The notes below the pieces were generated by a model that saw only the letters and a list, made by a program, of their open reading frames with translations, did not search any database and had not been told where the DNA came from. DNA of 11,071 bases from Spirochaetaceae bacterium (GTDB lineage Bacteria; Spirochaetota; Spirochaetia; Treponematales; Breznakiellaceae). Within the stretch, counting starts at the first letter, position 1; the number at the start of each line of letters is the position of its first letter. This document shows positions 1 through 6,185 of the stretch, one piece after another. The DNA lies in the NCBI GenBank assembly GCA_031278295.1, contig JAITKQ010000093.1, forward strand, positions 1 through 11,071. Reading direction: 5' to 3'. The position numbers and the translations under genes were made by a program.

Positions 1-135
1 ATCAAGCTGCTTCAGGACAAACACCAGAAGCCGCACCGGATCGTCCGGGGGAATCAGTACGCCCACATCCATCGGCAGGCACAGTTGATTCAAGGTGGAG
101 AGGGGTGTATAGTTTTTGGCGGGTAAGGTTTTCAT
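1..135 (-). CDS. IS1182-type transposase, N-terminal 45 codons (runs off window)
   Basis: Reading the minus strand from the ATG at 135-133 gives 45 open codons to the window edge. The peptide contains a run NQLCLPMDVGVLIPPDDPVR followed by LLVFVLKQLD. This matches the start of IS1182/DUF772-type DDE transposases, where an N-terminal helical domain carries an NQ-hL-P-hh-x-hIP-x-D-x-hVR pattern before the catalytic domain; that family pattern is from memory. The catalytic part lies outside the window. There is no Shine-Dalgarno ahead of the ATG, and a TATACT box ends 6 nt upstream, so translation may be leaderless. The rest of the insertion sequence would lie to the left of position 1, and I could not locate its right terminal repeat. 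A partial protein limits certainty. Confidence 0.62.
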   Translation of the reverse strand, partial: MKTLPAKNYTPLSTLNQLCLPMDVGVLIPPDDPVRLLVFVLKQLD

Positions 136-141
136 ATACCC

Positions 142-170
142 AGTATAGCAGCCGGGTGGTTCCGTTGGAA
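142..170 (-). promoter_or_regulatory. Putative transposase promoter (TTCCAA-17-TATACT)
   Basis: On the minus strand a TATACT box (147-142) is preceded at 17 nt by TTCCAA (170-165). The -10 is good (5/6) and the -35 is weak (3/6). The -10 lies 6 nt from the ATG, so the start site would fall at or next to the initiation codon. Confidence 0.4.
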
Positions 171-188
171 TTCCCCGGCTCTTTTTTG
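150..188 (+). terminator. Rho-independent terminator, plus strand, outside the IS gene
   Basis: Arms AGCCGGG (150-156) and CCCGGCT (174-180) enclose an inner stem TTCC (160-163)/GGAA (167-170), and a C then six Ts follow directly (181-187). It would stop plus-strand transcripts leaving the element. On the minus strand the same hairpin overlaps the putative transposase promoter and has no U tract, so it is not a terminator for the transposase. Confidence 0.6.
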
Positions 189-390
189 TCTTTCGGGTCT
201 GGCCTTCACGGCACAACTGGTCTGAAGCGGGCCGGCGCCCTCCCGCCGAATCGGGGACTTCTTTTACAGCCCCAAATGCGCCCAAATTACATGAAGAATT
301 TTTGTAAATGCAAAACTGCCGGGCTAATACCCCGCGGGCGGGCGCGTCATTCGCGGTTCCTGAAACATCAAATCACCCCTCGCCTACAGC
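189..390. other. Non-coding stretch between IS gene and tandem repeat
   Basis: No reading frame here has a start site and a protein-like sequence. One end of the insertion sequence should lie somewhere in or near this stretch, but I found no convincing terminal repeat. At 330-345 a GC-rich segment resembles the junction between the two 95-bp repeat copies that follow, so it may be a decayed third copy. Confidence 0.4.
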
Positions 391-580
391 CGCGTATGCC
401 TATCGCCCCTTTCGGCCCCGACGGCACGACGTAAAACCCGCCTTCGGTACGCTACCGCGTAGCGGATGTGAGACCCGCTGGCGGGCGCGTATGCCTATCG
501 CCCCTTTCGTACCTGAGGGCAGAACCCGAAGTCCGCCTTCAGGACGCTACCGCGTAGCGGACTTTAAACCCACTGGTGGG
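391..580. repeat. Two tandem copies of a 95-bp structured repeat
   Basis: Copy A is 391-485 and copy B is 486-580. They align without gaps at roughly 80% identity, and their first 24 bases are identical. Each copy can fold three stems. The first is CCGA/TCGG (418-421/444-447) in A and CCTGA/TCAGG (512-516/539-543) in B, continued by GGC/GCC. The second is CGCTAC-CGC-GTAGCG (450-464; 545-559). The third is CCCG-CTGG-CGGG (474-477/482-485) in A and CCCA-CTGG-TGGG (569-572/577-580) in B. Two pairs differ between copies by compensatory change. The function is unknown; an extragenic palindromic element or a structured RNA are both possible. Short open frames across it are incidental. Confidence 0.75.
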
Positions 581-925
581 GGGCGGGGCTGTGGTGCGCT
601 GGTATAATTGCCTAAACAAGAAGCTTTCTTGCGCCGAAATTCATTGTATGAGTTTGTTGCTTCGTGCATAAAAGAAGCGCCGGGCAGTTGATTTTTTGCC
701 CTATGAACCCCTGCCAGCCAAAAGTTTGCGGCAAGCCGGATTGCGCTTGACAGCGCCTGGCTTGCGGCGTTTACGAAGCGGACCCTACCGCGAAAAACCA
801 CAAGCGCAACAGGCCGCCGGGGGAACGATGACGCGCCGGCCTTGCACCGGCATTCTTGCGGAAGCTGAGGGAACGGCTCCGACAACCCTAAACGACACGG
901 ATGGTCTTTTTGAGGAGGCAGGGCG
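581..925. other. Intergenic region / probable long leader of the fliK operon
   Basis: There is no credible gene here. Visible elements are a TATAAT at 603-608 with no matching -35, an inverted repeat CAAGAA/TTCTTG at 617-631, and a nested hairpin at 728-768. In that hairpin GCGGCAAGCC pairs with GGCTTGCGGC except for one mismatch, around an inner GCGC/GCGC. A GCCGG/CCGGC hairpin lies near 835-850. The 11-mer GCGCTTGACAG at 743-753 recurs exactly in the TA promoter at 4353-4363. The strong GAGGAGG of fliK closes the region at 912-918. Confidence 0.45.
613..640 (+). promoter_or_regulatory. Candidate flagellar sigma-28 promoter
   Basis: TAAA at 613-616 is followed after 16 nt by GCCGAAAT (633-640), which matches the sigma-28 -10 consensus GCCGATAA at 6 of 8 positions; the usual spacing is about 15. 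A CAAGAA/TTCTTG inverted repeat fills the spacer. Sigma-28-like promoters drive fla operons in other treponemes, which supports the idea. The implied leader of about 280 nt to fliK is long, and a chance match cannot be excluded. Confidence 0.38.
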
Positions 926-2446
926 GTGTTGAGTCAAGCCCTATTTTGTCCGTCTGATTTTTTAACTTCCGGCAACGCGCCCGCTTCATACACGGCGGAT
1001 ACATACACGGACAGATCGTGTACGACGGCGGAATCGGCAGAAAAACCTGAATTCTCGGAATACCTCGCGGCCCTTGACGAAAAGGCGGGCATTGGGGGTG
1101 AAGCCCCTGACACGGACGAAGCCGCCGCCGCCCCGGAAAACGAAACCGTGCCTGAAGAGGCGCTTACCGTCGTTGCCGTGGAAAGCATCCTCACGCTGTT
1201 TAGCGGTAAAATCGCGCCGCGCGGGGAAGAGGCGGCGCCGGACACGGAGGATTTGGCCCTTAGCGCCGCCGAACCTGGAAGCGCCGGGGAAGCAAGCGAG
1301 CCCGTGCCGGACGAGGCCGCCAATAGCCCGTCACGGACTCCGGGCCCGTCACGGCTGCCGGATACGGCGGAGGCTGGCGAAGAACAGGCGGCGGTGGTGG
1401 AAAAAAACAGTGCCATGAACGGGCATAAAACGCTTTCGGACGACGGCAACGGGAAACCTGAAAACAAGCCTAAAGAATCGGGTGAAATCAGAGACACGAT
1501 TTCGGGCGAAGACGTATACTTTGACGAAAAATCCCCCGTAATCAGGGAAGAGCCGGAGTTAGGATGGCAGGAGGACGGCCTTGCGGATTCAGGCGCCGAG
1601 ACAGCCTCCGTTACGGCAAAAACTTTAGATAGCGAAAACCCGGTCGATCAAGAAGCCTTAACTTTTAAAGGGGCGGACATTTTGGTACGCGCCGCCGGGC
1701 CGCGGACAGATGAAAAAAGCCCGGTCGCTTTGGCAGGCGGCGGGGAAAAAGCCCTGTCCGGGCGGACCCGGCGTAACACGGCAGCGGAGCGGGCGAGAAG
1801 CGACAGCGGAGCGGAGGCGGAGCGAAGCGGTACCGAAGGCGCTACGGTGCGGGGGGCAGGGACTCAGGAATTCCGGCGTGTAGGCGCCGTTCCGGAAACG
1901 GAAATCACGGTAAACTTTCGCGGCGGCGAGCCGCGGAGCGCGGCGGCGGGGGAAGCGGGCGGTTCTGGGGTTTTTGGCGGCGCTAAACAGCCGGCCTCGT
2001 TTGAAACATTTCTTGCCCGCGAGCTTCAAGAAAACCTGAACGGCGACATTGTACGGCAGGCGCGGGTACTGCTCCGCGAAGGCGGGGAAGGGACGATACG
2101 GCTTTCCCTGAAGCCGGAATCGCTCGGCAAGGTCAAGATACGCCTCGAAATGACCGAAAACAAGATTACGGGTAAAATCGTTGTTGAAAGCGGCGAGGCG
2201 CTACGGGCCTTTGAGCGCGAGATGGAGTCTTTGGAGCAGACCTTCCGTAGCGAGGGTTTTGACGGTGCGAGTCTCAGCCTTGAGCTTGCGGAACATCGGG
2301 AACCGGGCGGCAGCGAAGGGGAATGGCCTCCGGGCGGCGGGAAAATTTCGAGCGAAACCGCGTCGTCCCGCTACGATGAGAATGCCGGCAATGGCGCGTA
2401 TTTTGGCGCGGCGTATTCGGCGAAACAGATAAACGTCTTGGTATAG
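926..2446 (+). CDS. fliK: Flagellar hook-length control protein FliK
   Basis: This 506-residue protein starts at GTG, 7 nt after a strong GAGGAGG (912-918). FliK is the secreted ruler that measures hook length and switches the export gate from hook to filament substrates. The C-terminal FliK (Flg_hook) domain is at about residues 375-455, with the pattern GEGTIRLSLKPESLGKV, then a KIVVES segment and a long amphipathic helix. The preceding 370 residues are Ala/Glu/Gly/Pro-rich low-complexity sequence, as expected of the disordered ruler. The corresponding first gene of the treponemal fla operon has been called tap1. flgD follows 9 nt downstream, and its AGGAG site overlaps this gene's stop codon, so the two are tightly linked. 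The open minus-strand frames opposite this gene are composition artefacts. Only the C-terminal domain is truly diagnostic. Confidence 0.9.
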   Translation: MLSQALFCPSDFLTSGNAPASYTADTYTDRSCTTAESAEKPEFSEYLAALDEKAGIGGEAPDTDEAAAAPENETVPEEALTVVAVESILTLFSGKIAPRGEEAAPDTEDLALSAAEPGSAGEASEPVPDEAANSPSRTPGPSRLPDTAEAGEEQAAVVEKNSAMNGHKTLSDDGNGKPENKPKESGEIRDTISGEDVYFDEKSPVIREEPELGWQEDGLADSGAETASVTAKTLDSENPVDQEALTFKGADILVRAAGPRTDEKSPVALAGGGEKALSGRTRRNTAAERARSDSGAEAERSGTEGATVRGAGTQEFRRVGAVPETEITVNFRGGEPRSAAAGEAGGSGVFGGAKQPASFETFLARELQENLNGDIVRQARVLLREGGEGTIRLSLKPESLGKVKIRLEMTENKITGKIVVESGEALRAFEREMESLEQTFRSEGFDGASLSLELAEHREPGGSEGEWPPGGGKISSETASSRYDENAGNGAYFGAAYSAKQINVLV

Positions 2447-2455
2447 GAGTTTTTA

Positions 2456-2893
2456 ATGGACATAGGTACCAATTTAGGTGCGCGTGAGATGTCGGAGACG
2501 AATCGTCTTGTCAACGAATTTAACGCGAAAATCAAAGAAGGCAGGGCAAATAGCCAGAGTCTGGGCAGGGACGACTTCCTCAAACTTCTGGTTACCCAAC
2601 TTTCGTATCAGGATCCGACCGCGCCTATGGAGGACAAAGAATTCATAGCGCAGATGGCTCAGTTTTCATCGCTGGAGCAGATGACGAACATGGCAAGCGA
2701 TTTTTCGCGGCTGGCGGAAATTATCACCGGCAACGAGGCCGCGTCGGCGATAGGGAAATCGGTGGAAATTCTGGAAGGGGATAACTTTGTTCAGGGCACG
2801 GTAAAGGCGGTGACACGCGGCGGCGCTCCCCAGGTACTGGTAAACGGAAACTATTACCAGTGGAGTCAGGTAACAAAAATTTTTGAGGAATGA
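2456..2893 (+). CDS. flgD: Flagellar hook cap / assembly protein FlgD (short form)
   Basis: FlgD forms the temporary cap on which FlgE hook subunits polymerise. The protein has 145 residues. The family core lies at about residues 39-82, with GRDDFLKLLVTQLSYQDP followed by the MxDKEFIAQMAQFSSLEQM signature. After it comes a short beta-rich Tudor-like end (SAIGKSVEILEG to QVTKIFEE). The Ig-like domain of longer enterobacterial FlgD proteins is absent, consistent with the short forms of spirochaetes. The start has AGGAG at 2445-2449 with 6-nt spacing. A palindrome separates it from flgE. Confidence 0.93.
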   Translation: MDIGTNLGAREMSETNRLVNEFNAKIKEGRANSQSLGRDDFLKLLVTQLSYQDPTAPMEDKEFIAQMAQFSSLEQMTNMASDFSRLAEIITGNEAASAIGKSVEILEGDNFVQGTVKAVTRGGAPQVLVNGNYYQWSQVTKIFEE

Positions 2894-2910
2894 GTTAAAA
2901 CTGTTTTAAC
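2894..2910. promoter_or_regulatory. Perfect palindrome between flgD and flgE
   Basis: GTTAAAAC (2894-2901), a single T, then GTTTTAAC (2903-2910). It begins within the flgD stop and ends immediately before the flgE Shine-Dalgarno (AGAGAGG, 2911-2917). It is AT-rich in a GC-rich operon. It could be a protein-binding dyad or a small RNA hairpin tuning flgE translation; there is no U tract, so it is not a terminator. Confidence 0.45.
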
Positions 2911-2926
2911 AGAGAGGTAACGCGAT

Positions 2927-4333
2927 ATGATGCGATCATTGTTTTCCGGTGTGTCCGGCTTACAGAATCATCAAACGAGGATGGATGTTGTCGGCAATAA
3001 CATCGCCAACATCAACACGACCGGATTCAAGAAAGGGAGGGTAAACTTTCAGGATATGCTGTACCAGCAGCTTCAGGGGGCGGCACGTCCAACGGAAGAG
3101 GTTGGGGGCGTAAACCCGAAAGAAGTCGGGCTCGGGATGTCCGTAGCCGCTATAGATACCATACATACCCAGGGTTCGCTCCAGTCTACCGGGAACATCA
3201 CCGATTTGGCGATCATGGGGCAGGGATTCTTTGTGCTGGCCGAGGGGAACAACCAGTTTTACACACGGGCCGGCGCTTTCGGGTTGGATAACGAGGGGAC
3301 GCTGGTAAACCCCGCCAACGGCATGAAGGTGCAGGGCTGGATGGCGGAGGATGTGGACGGGGTTACGCTGCTGGAGGTATCCCGCAATGTTGGGGATATA
3401 ACGATTCCGGTAGGCGGGAAGGATCCGGCCCGTGCCACAGGCCGCGTGGAATTCGCCTGTAACCTGGACAAACGGACGCCGTTCATACCTGAAGGCGCGG
3501 ACGATGCGGCGGTACGGCAGGGAACCTGGAACACCCAGATAGAGATTTACGATACGTTTGGCCAGATTCATATACTGCAAACCACGTTTACCCGGGTGCC
3601 GGATACGGCTAACAGTTGGACGGTTGCCGTAACGGTTGACCCTCAGGCGGAAGCCCCCACGAATACGGCGGTAGGGCTTGGCGCGGCCCCGCCTGCGGCG
3701 GGCGGGGCCGCGGCCTACACGGTAAACTTTGACAACAACGGGACGATAGTGAGCGCGGTGGATGCGGACGGCAACGTTTCAGGCGGGGATGCGGGCGGCC
3801 AGGTTGTGATGAACGTTGCCTACGATGTGCCTGCCACGGACGCGGGTGCGGACGGGGCGGCAACACGCCAGTTTTTTACGCTGGATATGGGGAACGTAGG
3901 CGGGTTTACGCGCGCGTTGACACAGTTTGCCGAGTCCAGTTCGTCCAAGGCGGTAACGCAGGACGGCTACACCATGGGCTATCTGGAGAGTTTCAAGATT
4001 GATCAGAGCGGCGTGATAACCGGCGTATACTCCAACGGAACCAACCGAACCGTAGCGCAAATCGCGCTTGCAACTTTTACGAATCAGGGTGGTCTTGAGA
4101 AGAACGGGGACACGGCCTTTGTGGTGTCCAACAATTCCGGCAACGCAAACATAGGGCCCTCCGGTATAGCGGGAAGGGGCAAGGTAATTTCCGGTACGCT
4201 GGAGATGTCAAATGTGGATATGGCGGCGGAATTTACCGACATGATCGTTACCCAGCGCGGTTTTCAGGCCAACAGCCGCACGATACAGACGGCCGATCAG
4301 CTGCTTCAGGAAGTGTTGACGCTAAAACGGTAG
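2927..4333 (+). CDS. flgE: Flagellar hook protein FlgE, with crosslinking residues
   Basis: This is the structural subunit of the periplasmic hook, 468 residues. The N-terminal D0 rod segment (MMRSLFSGVSGLQNHQTRMD, then the VVGNNIANINTTGFKK motif) and the C-terminal segment (NVDMAAEFTDMIVTQRGFQANSRTI) are the classical pair of coiled-coil ends that pack in the hook core. In the middle are Lys165, Cys178 and Asn179 (context TGRVEFACNLDKR). In Treponema denticola, Lys165 and Cys178 of FlgE form a self-catalysed lysinoalanine bond that stiffens the hook, and Asn179 is implicated. Cys178 is the only cysteine in this protein. Residues about 240-310 are Gly/Ala-rich and likely a variable surface domain. 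AGAGAGG precedes the first ATG by 9 nt; the next codon is also ATG, and starting there would lower the numbering by one. Confidence 0.97.
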   Translation: MMRSLFSGVSGLQNHQTRMDVVGNNIANINTTGFKKGRVNFQDMLYQQLQGAARPTEEVGGVNPKEVGLGMSVAAIDTIHTQGSLQSTGNITDLAIMGQGFFVLAEGNNQFYTRAGAFGLDNEGTLVNPANGMKVQGWMAEDVDGVTLLEVSRNVGDITIPVGGKDPARATGRVEFACNLDKRTPFIPEGADDAAVRQGTWNTQIEIYDTFGQIHILQTTFTRVPDTANSWTVAVTVDPQAEAPTNTAVGLGAAPPAAGGAAAYTVNFDNNGTIVSAVDADGNVSGGDAGGQVVMNVAYDVPATDAGADGAATRQFFTLDMGNVGGFTRALTQFAESSSSKAVTQDGYTMGYLESFKIDQSGVITGVYSNGTNRTVAQIALATFTNQGGLEKNGDTAFVVSNNSGNANIGPSGIAGRGKVISGTLEMSNVDMAAEFTDMIVTQRGFQANSRTIQTADQLLQEVLTLKR

Positions 4334-4356
4334 CATTGGGGATAGCGCGACAGCGC

Positions 4357-4392
4357 TTGACAGTCAGGCTGTAATGTATTACAGTTTGTAAT
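4357..4392 (+). promoter_or_regulatory. Promoter and operator of the RHH/PIN cassette
   Basis: TTGACA (4357-4362), a 17-nt spacer and TACAGT (4380-4385) form a good sigma-70 promoter. A perfect palindrome CTGTAAT-GT-ATTACAG (4369-4384) covers the spacer and -10, and a third TGTAAT half-site lies at 4387-4392. This is where a ribbon-helix-helix antitoxin would bind to repress its own operon. A weak AGCGC/GCGCT hairpin (4344-4357) precedes it and a CATACC/GGTATG hairpin (4396-4416) lies in the leader. Confidence 0.75.
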
Positions 4393-4471
4393 GGGCATAC
4401 CTGTCGCGGGGGTATGTTCTGTGCGGGGTTTATCGCCTGGCATTAGACCCAAGCGCGAACAAGAGGTAACA

Positions 4472-4777
4472 ATGACCAGTTTAAGGTTGCCTACGGATGT
4501 AGAGCAAAAAATTTTTTCGTTTGCCAAAACAAGGAATCGTACCAAATCCGCCGTTATTATTGCGGCGCTTGAGCAGTTTTTTGAGCGGGAGGAGGAGGTC
4601 GATTCCTTTGAACTGGGCAAAGATCGCTTTGGACGTTTCGGCAGCAATTCCCTTGAAACGTCCTATGTGGCGGAGCGGGGGGCCGGCGAATATGTTTCGC
4701 GGGGGGGCGGACGCTTGTCGGCTGATTACAAGAAACTTGTAAAAGGAAAAATCCTTGCTAAATACCGTTCTCGTTGA
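4472..4777 (+). CDS. Ribbon-helix-helix (CopG/VapB-type) antitoxin
   Basis: This 101-residue protein starts at the ATG preceded by AAGAGGT (4461-4467). An in-frame ATG at 4391 would add 27 non-conserved residues and lies inside the operator, so I reject it. Residues 2-7 (TSLRLP) form the DNA-binding beta strand. Two helices follow (about 8-20 and 24-40), with TKSAVIIAALEQFFE typical of CopG-like repressors. The C-terminal part (ELGKDRFGRFGS ... LSADYKKLVKGKILAKY) matches the toxin-binding tail common in this antitoxin type. About 20 extra residues (NSLETSYVAERGAGEYVSRG) appear to be inserted between the FGRFGS and LSADYK parts compared with the form I know. It should neutralise the downstream PIN toxin and repress the promoter at 4357. 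Confidence 0.85.
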   Translation: MTSLRLPTDVEQKIFSFAKTRNRTKSAVIIAALEQFFEREEEVDSFELGKDRFGRFGSNSLETSYVAERGAGEYVSRGGGRLSADYKKLVKGKILAKYRSR

Positions 4778-5183
4778 CGCCGGCCCCTTGATAGCCTTGT
4801 TTGACAGGGACGATAACTACCACGAAGCGGTAAAGGATTTTCTGTCAAAAGGTCAGTACAGGTTTGTGAGCACGGCGGCGGTGCTTACGGAAGTTTCGTA
4901 TATGCTGAATTTTAGCATTGGGGCGCAGGTAGATTTTTTTGAATGGGTACTGAAAAAAGGCGTGATACTTTGCGATGTAGAATGCGGCGGCATCCCGCGC
5001 GTCATCCAGCTTATACGAAAATATTCGGATTTACCTATGGATTTTGCGGATGCCACGTTGGTGCTTGCCGCGGAAAAAACCGGCATACGGAGCATTATCA
5101 GCATAGACTCTGATTTTGACATATACCGTCTGCCCGGCAAGGAAAAGATACATAATATTTTCAGCGGTAAGGATTACGCATGA
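4755..5183 (+). CDS. PIN-domain ribonuclease toxin (VapC-like)
   Basis: This 142-residue protein is a probable Mg-dependent endoribonuclease that would cut RNA when not held by the antitoxin. The PIN acidic set is complete: Asp8 in LVDAGPLIALFDRDD, Glu46 in AAVLTEVSYML, Asp96/Asp99 in PMDFADATLVLAAE, and Asp118/Asp120 in SIDSDFDIYR. The length is normal for the family. It starts at TTG with AAGGA (4743-4747) 7 nt before it, and overlaps the antitoxin gene by 23 nt, typical of a coupled pair. Its stop overlaps the flbD start by 4 nt (ATGA at 5180-5183), so the toxin and a flagellar gene are translationally linked. Nothing indicates decay. Confidence 0.9.
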   Translation: MLNTVLVDAGPLIALFDRDDNYHEAVKDFLSKGQYRFVSTAAVLTEVSYMLNFSIGAQVDFFEWVLKKGVILCDVECGGIPRVIQLIRKYSDLPMDFADATLVLAAEKTGIRSIISIDSDFDIYRLPGKEKIHNIFSGKDYA

Positions 5184-5377
5184 TAAGGGTAACCCGCTTG
5201 GACGGAATGGAGTATTACATCAATCCTCATCAAATAGAAACTATAGAAAGTAAACCGGACACGACGCTGTTGATGTTGTCCGGTAAAATTGTTGTTATAC
5301 GTGAAAAACCGGAAGCGGTGATAGACAGGATCGTTGATTACCGGAAGCGTATAGGCGGTTTTAAGAACGAAGAATGA
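5180..5377 (+). CDS. flbD: FlbD-family flagellar protein
   Basis: This small protein of 65 residues is full length for the FlbD family (MIRVTRLDG at the N terminus, a central YYINPHQIETIES segment, then VVIREKPEAVIDRIVDYRKRI). It sits between flgE and motA in spirochaete and some Gram-positive flagellar operons. Its exact role is not established; it is unrelated to the Caulobacter transcription regulator with the same symbol. The start is inside the end of the PIN toxin gene, with AAGGA at 5169-5173 as ribosome site, so the TA cassette replaced whatever leader once separated flgE from flbD. motA follows 19 nt downstream. Confidence 0.92.
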   Translation: MIRVTRLDGMEYYINPHQIETIESKPDTTLLMLSGKIVVIREKPEAVIDRIVDYRKRIGGFKNEE

Positions 5378-5396
5378 AGGCTGGCGGTAGGTTTAT

Positions 5397-6176
5397 ATGG
5401 ATTTAGGATCGCTTATCGGCGTTGTCGGCGCTTTGGCCATGATGATACTGGGTGTTATTTCGGGCGGCTCCGGTATCTCGACTTATGCCGACTTGCCGTC
5501 TCTGTTGATCGTTGTTTTGGGTTCATGGTTTTGTTTTATGGCATCATCCTCGATTGGGAGCGCGGTCGGCATATTCAAGATCATGGGTTTGACGTTTTCC
5601 GTGCCGAATTTTGGTGAAAAAGGAATCGTTGTTAAACTGATGGCTTTTTCGGACAAGGCGCGCCGCGAGGGTCTGTTGGCGCTTGAAGAGGAGCTTGAAG
5701 ACCTTGATGATGAGTTTATGAAGAAGGGGCTGCGTCTTGTTGTGGACGGGACGGACGCGGCTATTGTACGCGATCTGCTTGAGATCGAGGTGAGTCAGAT
5801 GCAGGACAGGCACGCTACGAAGATAGGCGGCTTGAACATGTGGGCGGCCTTGGCTCCCGGTTTTGGTATGTTGGGCACGGTTATCGGCCTTATAGCGATG
5901 ATGAAAAACCTTGAGGACAAGGCCTCCGTAGGCCCCAACATGGCCGTCGCCCTTATTACAACGCTGTACGGCTCCATGATAGCAAACTGGCTTTTGACTC
6001 CGATCATAGCGAAACTCAGGACCAACGACGCGAGAGAAACGCAGGTTCGTGAAATGATCATCGAGGGGATACTTTCCATACAGGCAGGCGATAACCCGCG
6101 CATTCTGGGAATGAAACTGGTGGCGTACCTGTCAACGGAAGACCGAAAGGAAGTTGAACAACAGCTTAACAATTAG
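5397..6176 (+). CDS. motA: Flagellar stator protein MotA
   Basis: This is the inner-membrane stator subunit that couples ion flow to torque, 259 residues. Four membrane segments are visible at about residues 4-22, 34-52, 147-170 and 182-204. The large cytoplasmic loop carries Arg90 and Glu98 in ARREGLLALEEELED, matching the charged residues that contact the rotor protein FliG. Pro154 (ALAPGFGMLGT) and Pro202 (LLTPIIAKL) correspond to the two conserved prolines of the family near the ion path. GGTAGG at 5386-5391 precedes the ATG. motB begins 9 nt after the stop. Whether the stator uses protons or sodium cannot be read from this alone. Confidence 0.96.
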   Translation: MDLGSLIGVVGALAMMILGVISGGSGISTYADLPSLLIVVLGSWFCFMASSSIGSAVGIFKIMGLTFSVPNFGEKGIVVKLMAFSDKARREGLLALEEELEDLDDEFMKKGLRLVVDGTDAAIVRDLLEIEVSQMQDRHATKIGGLNMWAALAPGFGMLGTVIGLIAMMKNLEDKASVGPNMAVALITTLYGSMIANWLLTPIIAKLRTNDARETQVREMIIEGILSIQAGDNPRILGMKLVAYLSTEDRKEVEQQLNN

Positions 6177-6185
6177 GAGCGGGAA

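Noticed and set aside
391..580. The tandem repeat as a CRISPR array
   Set aside because: Only two 95-bp copies, adjacent without unique spacers, and no cas genes.
747..776. TTGACA at 747 as the fliK promoter
   Set aside because: At 17-18 nt the would-be -10 (TTTACG or TTACGA) is poor, and the hexamer lies in the loop of a strong hairpin.
547..932. Overlapping frames on both strands before fliK
   Set aside because: No ribosome site or family similarity, and they run through hairpins and the fliK Shine-Dalgarno.
934..1497. 187-codon minus-strand frame opposite fliK
   Set aside because: It lies against a low-complexity Ala/Glu-rich gene, has Ser/Ala-rich random composition and no ribosome site; a GC-composition artefact.
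2960..3580. 206-codon minus-strand frame opposite flgE
   Set aside because: Complement of a highly conserved hook gene, with no start site or recognisable domain.
4391..4471. Upstream ATG extending the RHH antitoxin by 27 residues
   Set aside because: It overlaps the promoter/operator, would precede or coincide with the transcription start, lacks a Shine-Dalgarno, and the added residues do not resemble the family. The ATG at 4472 has AAGAGGT in place.
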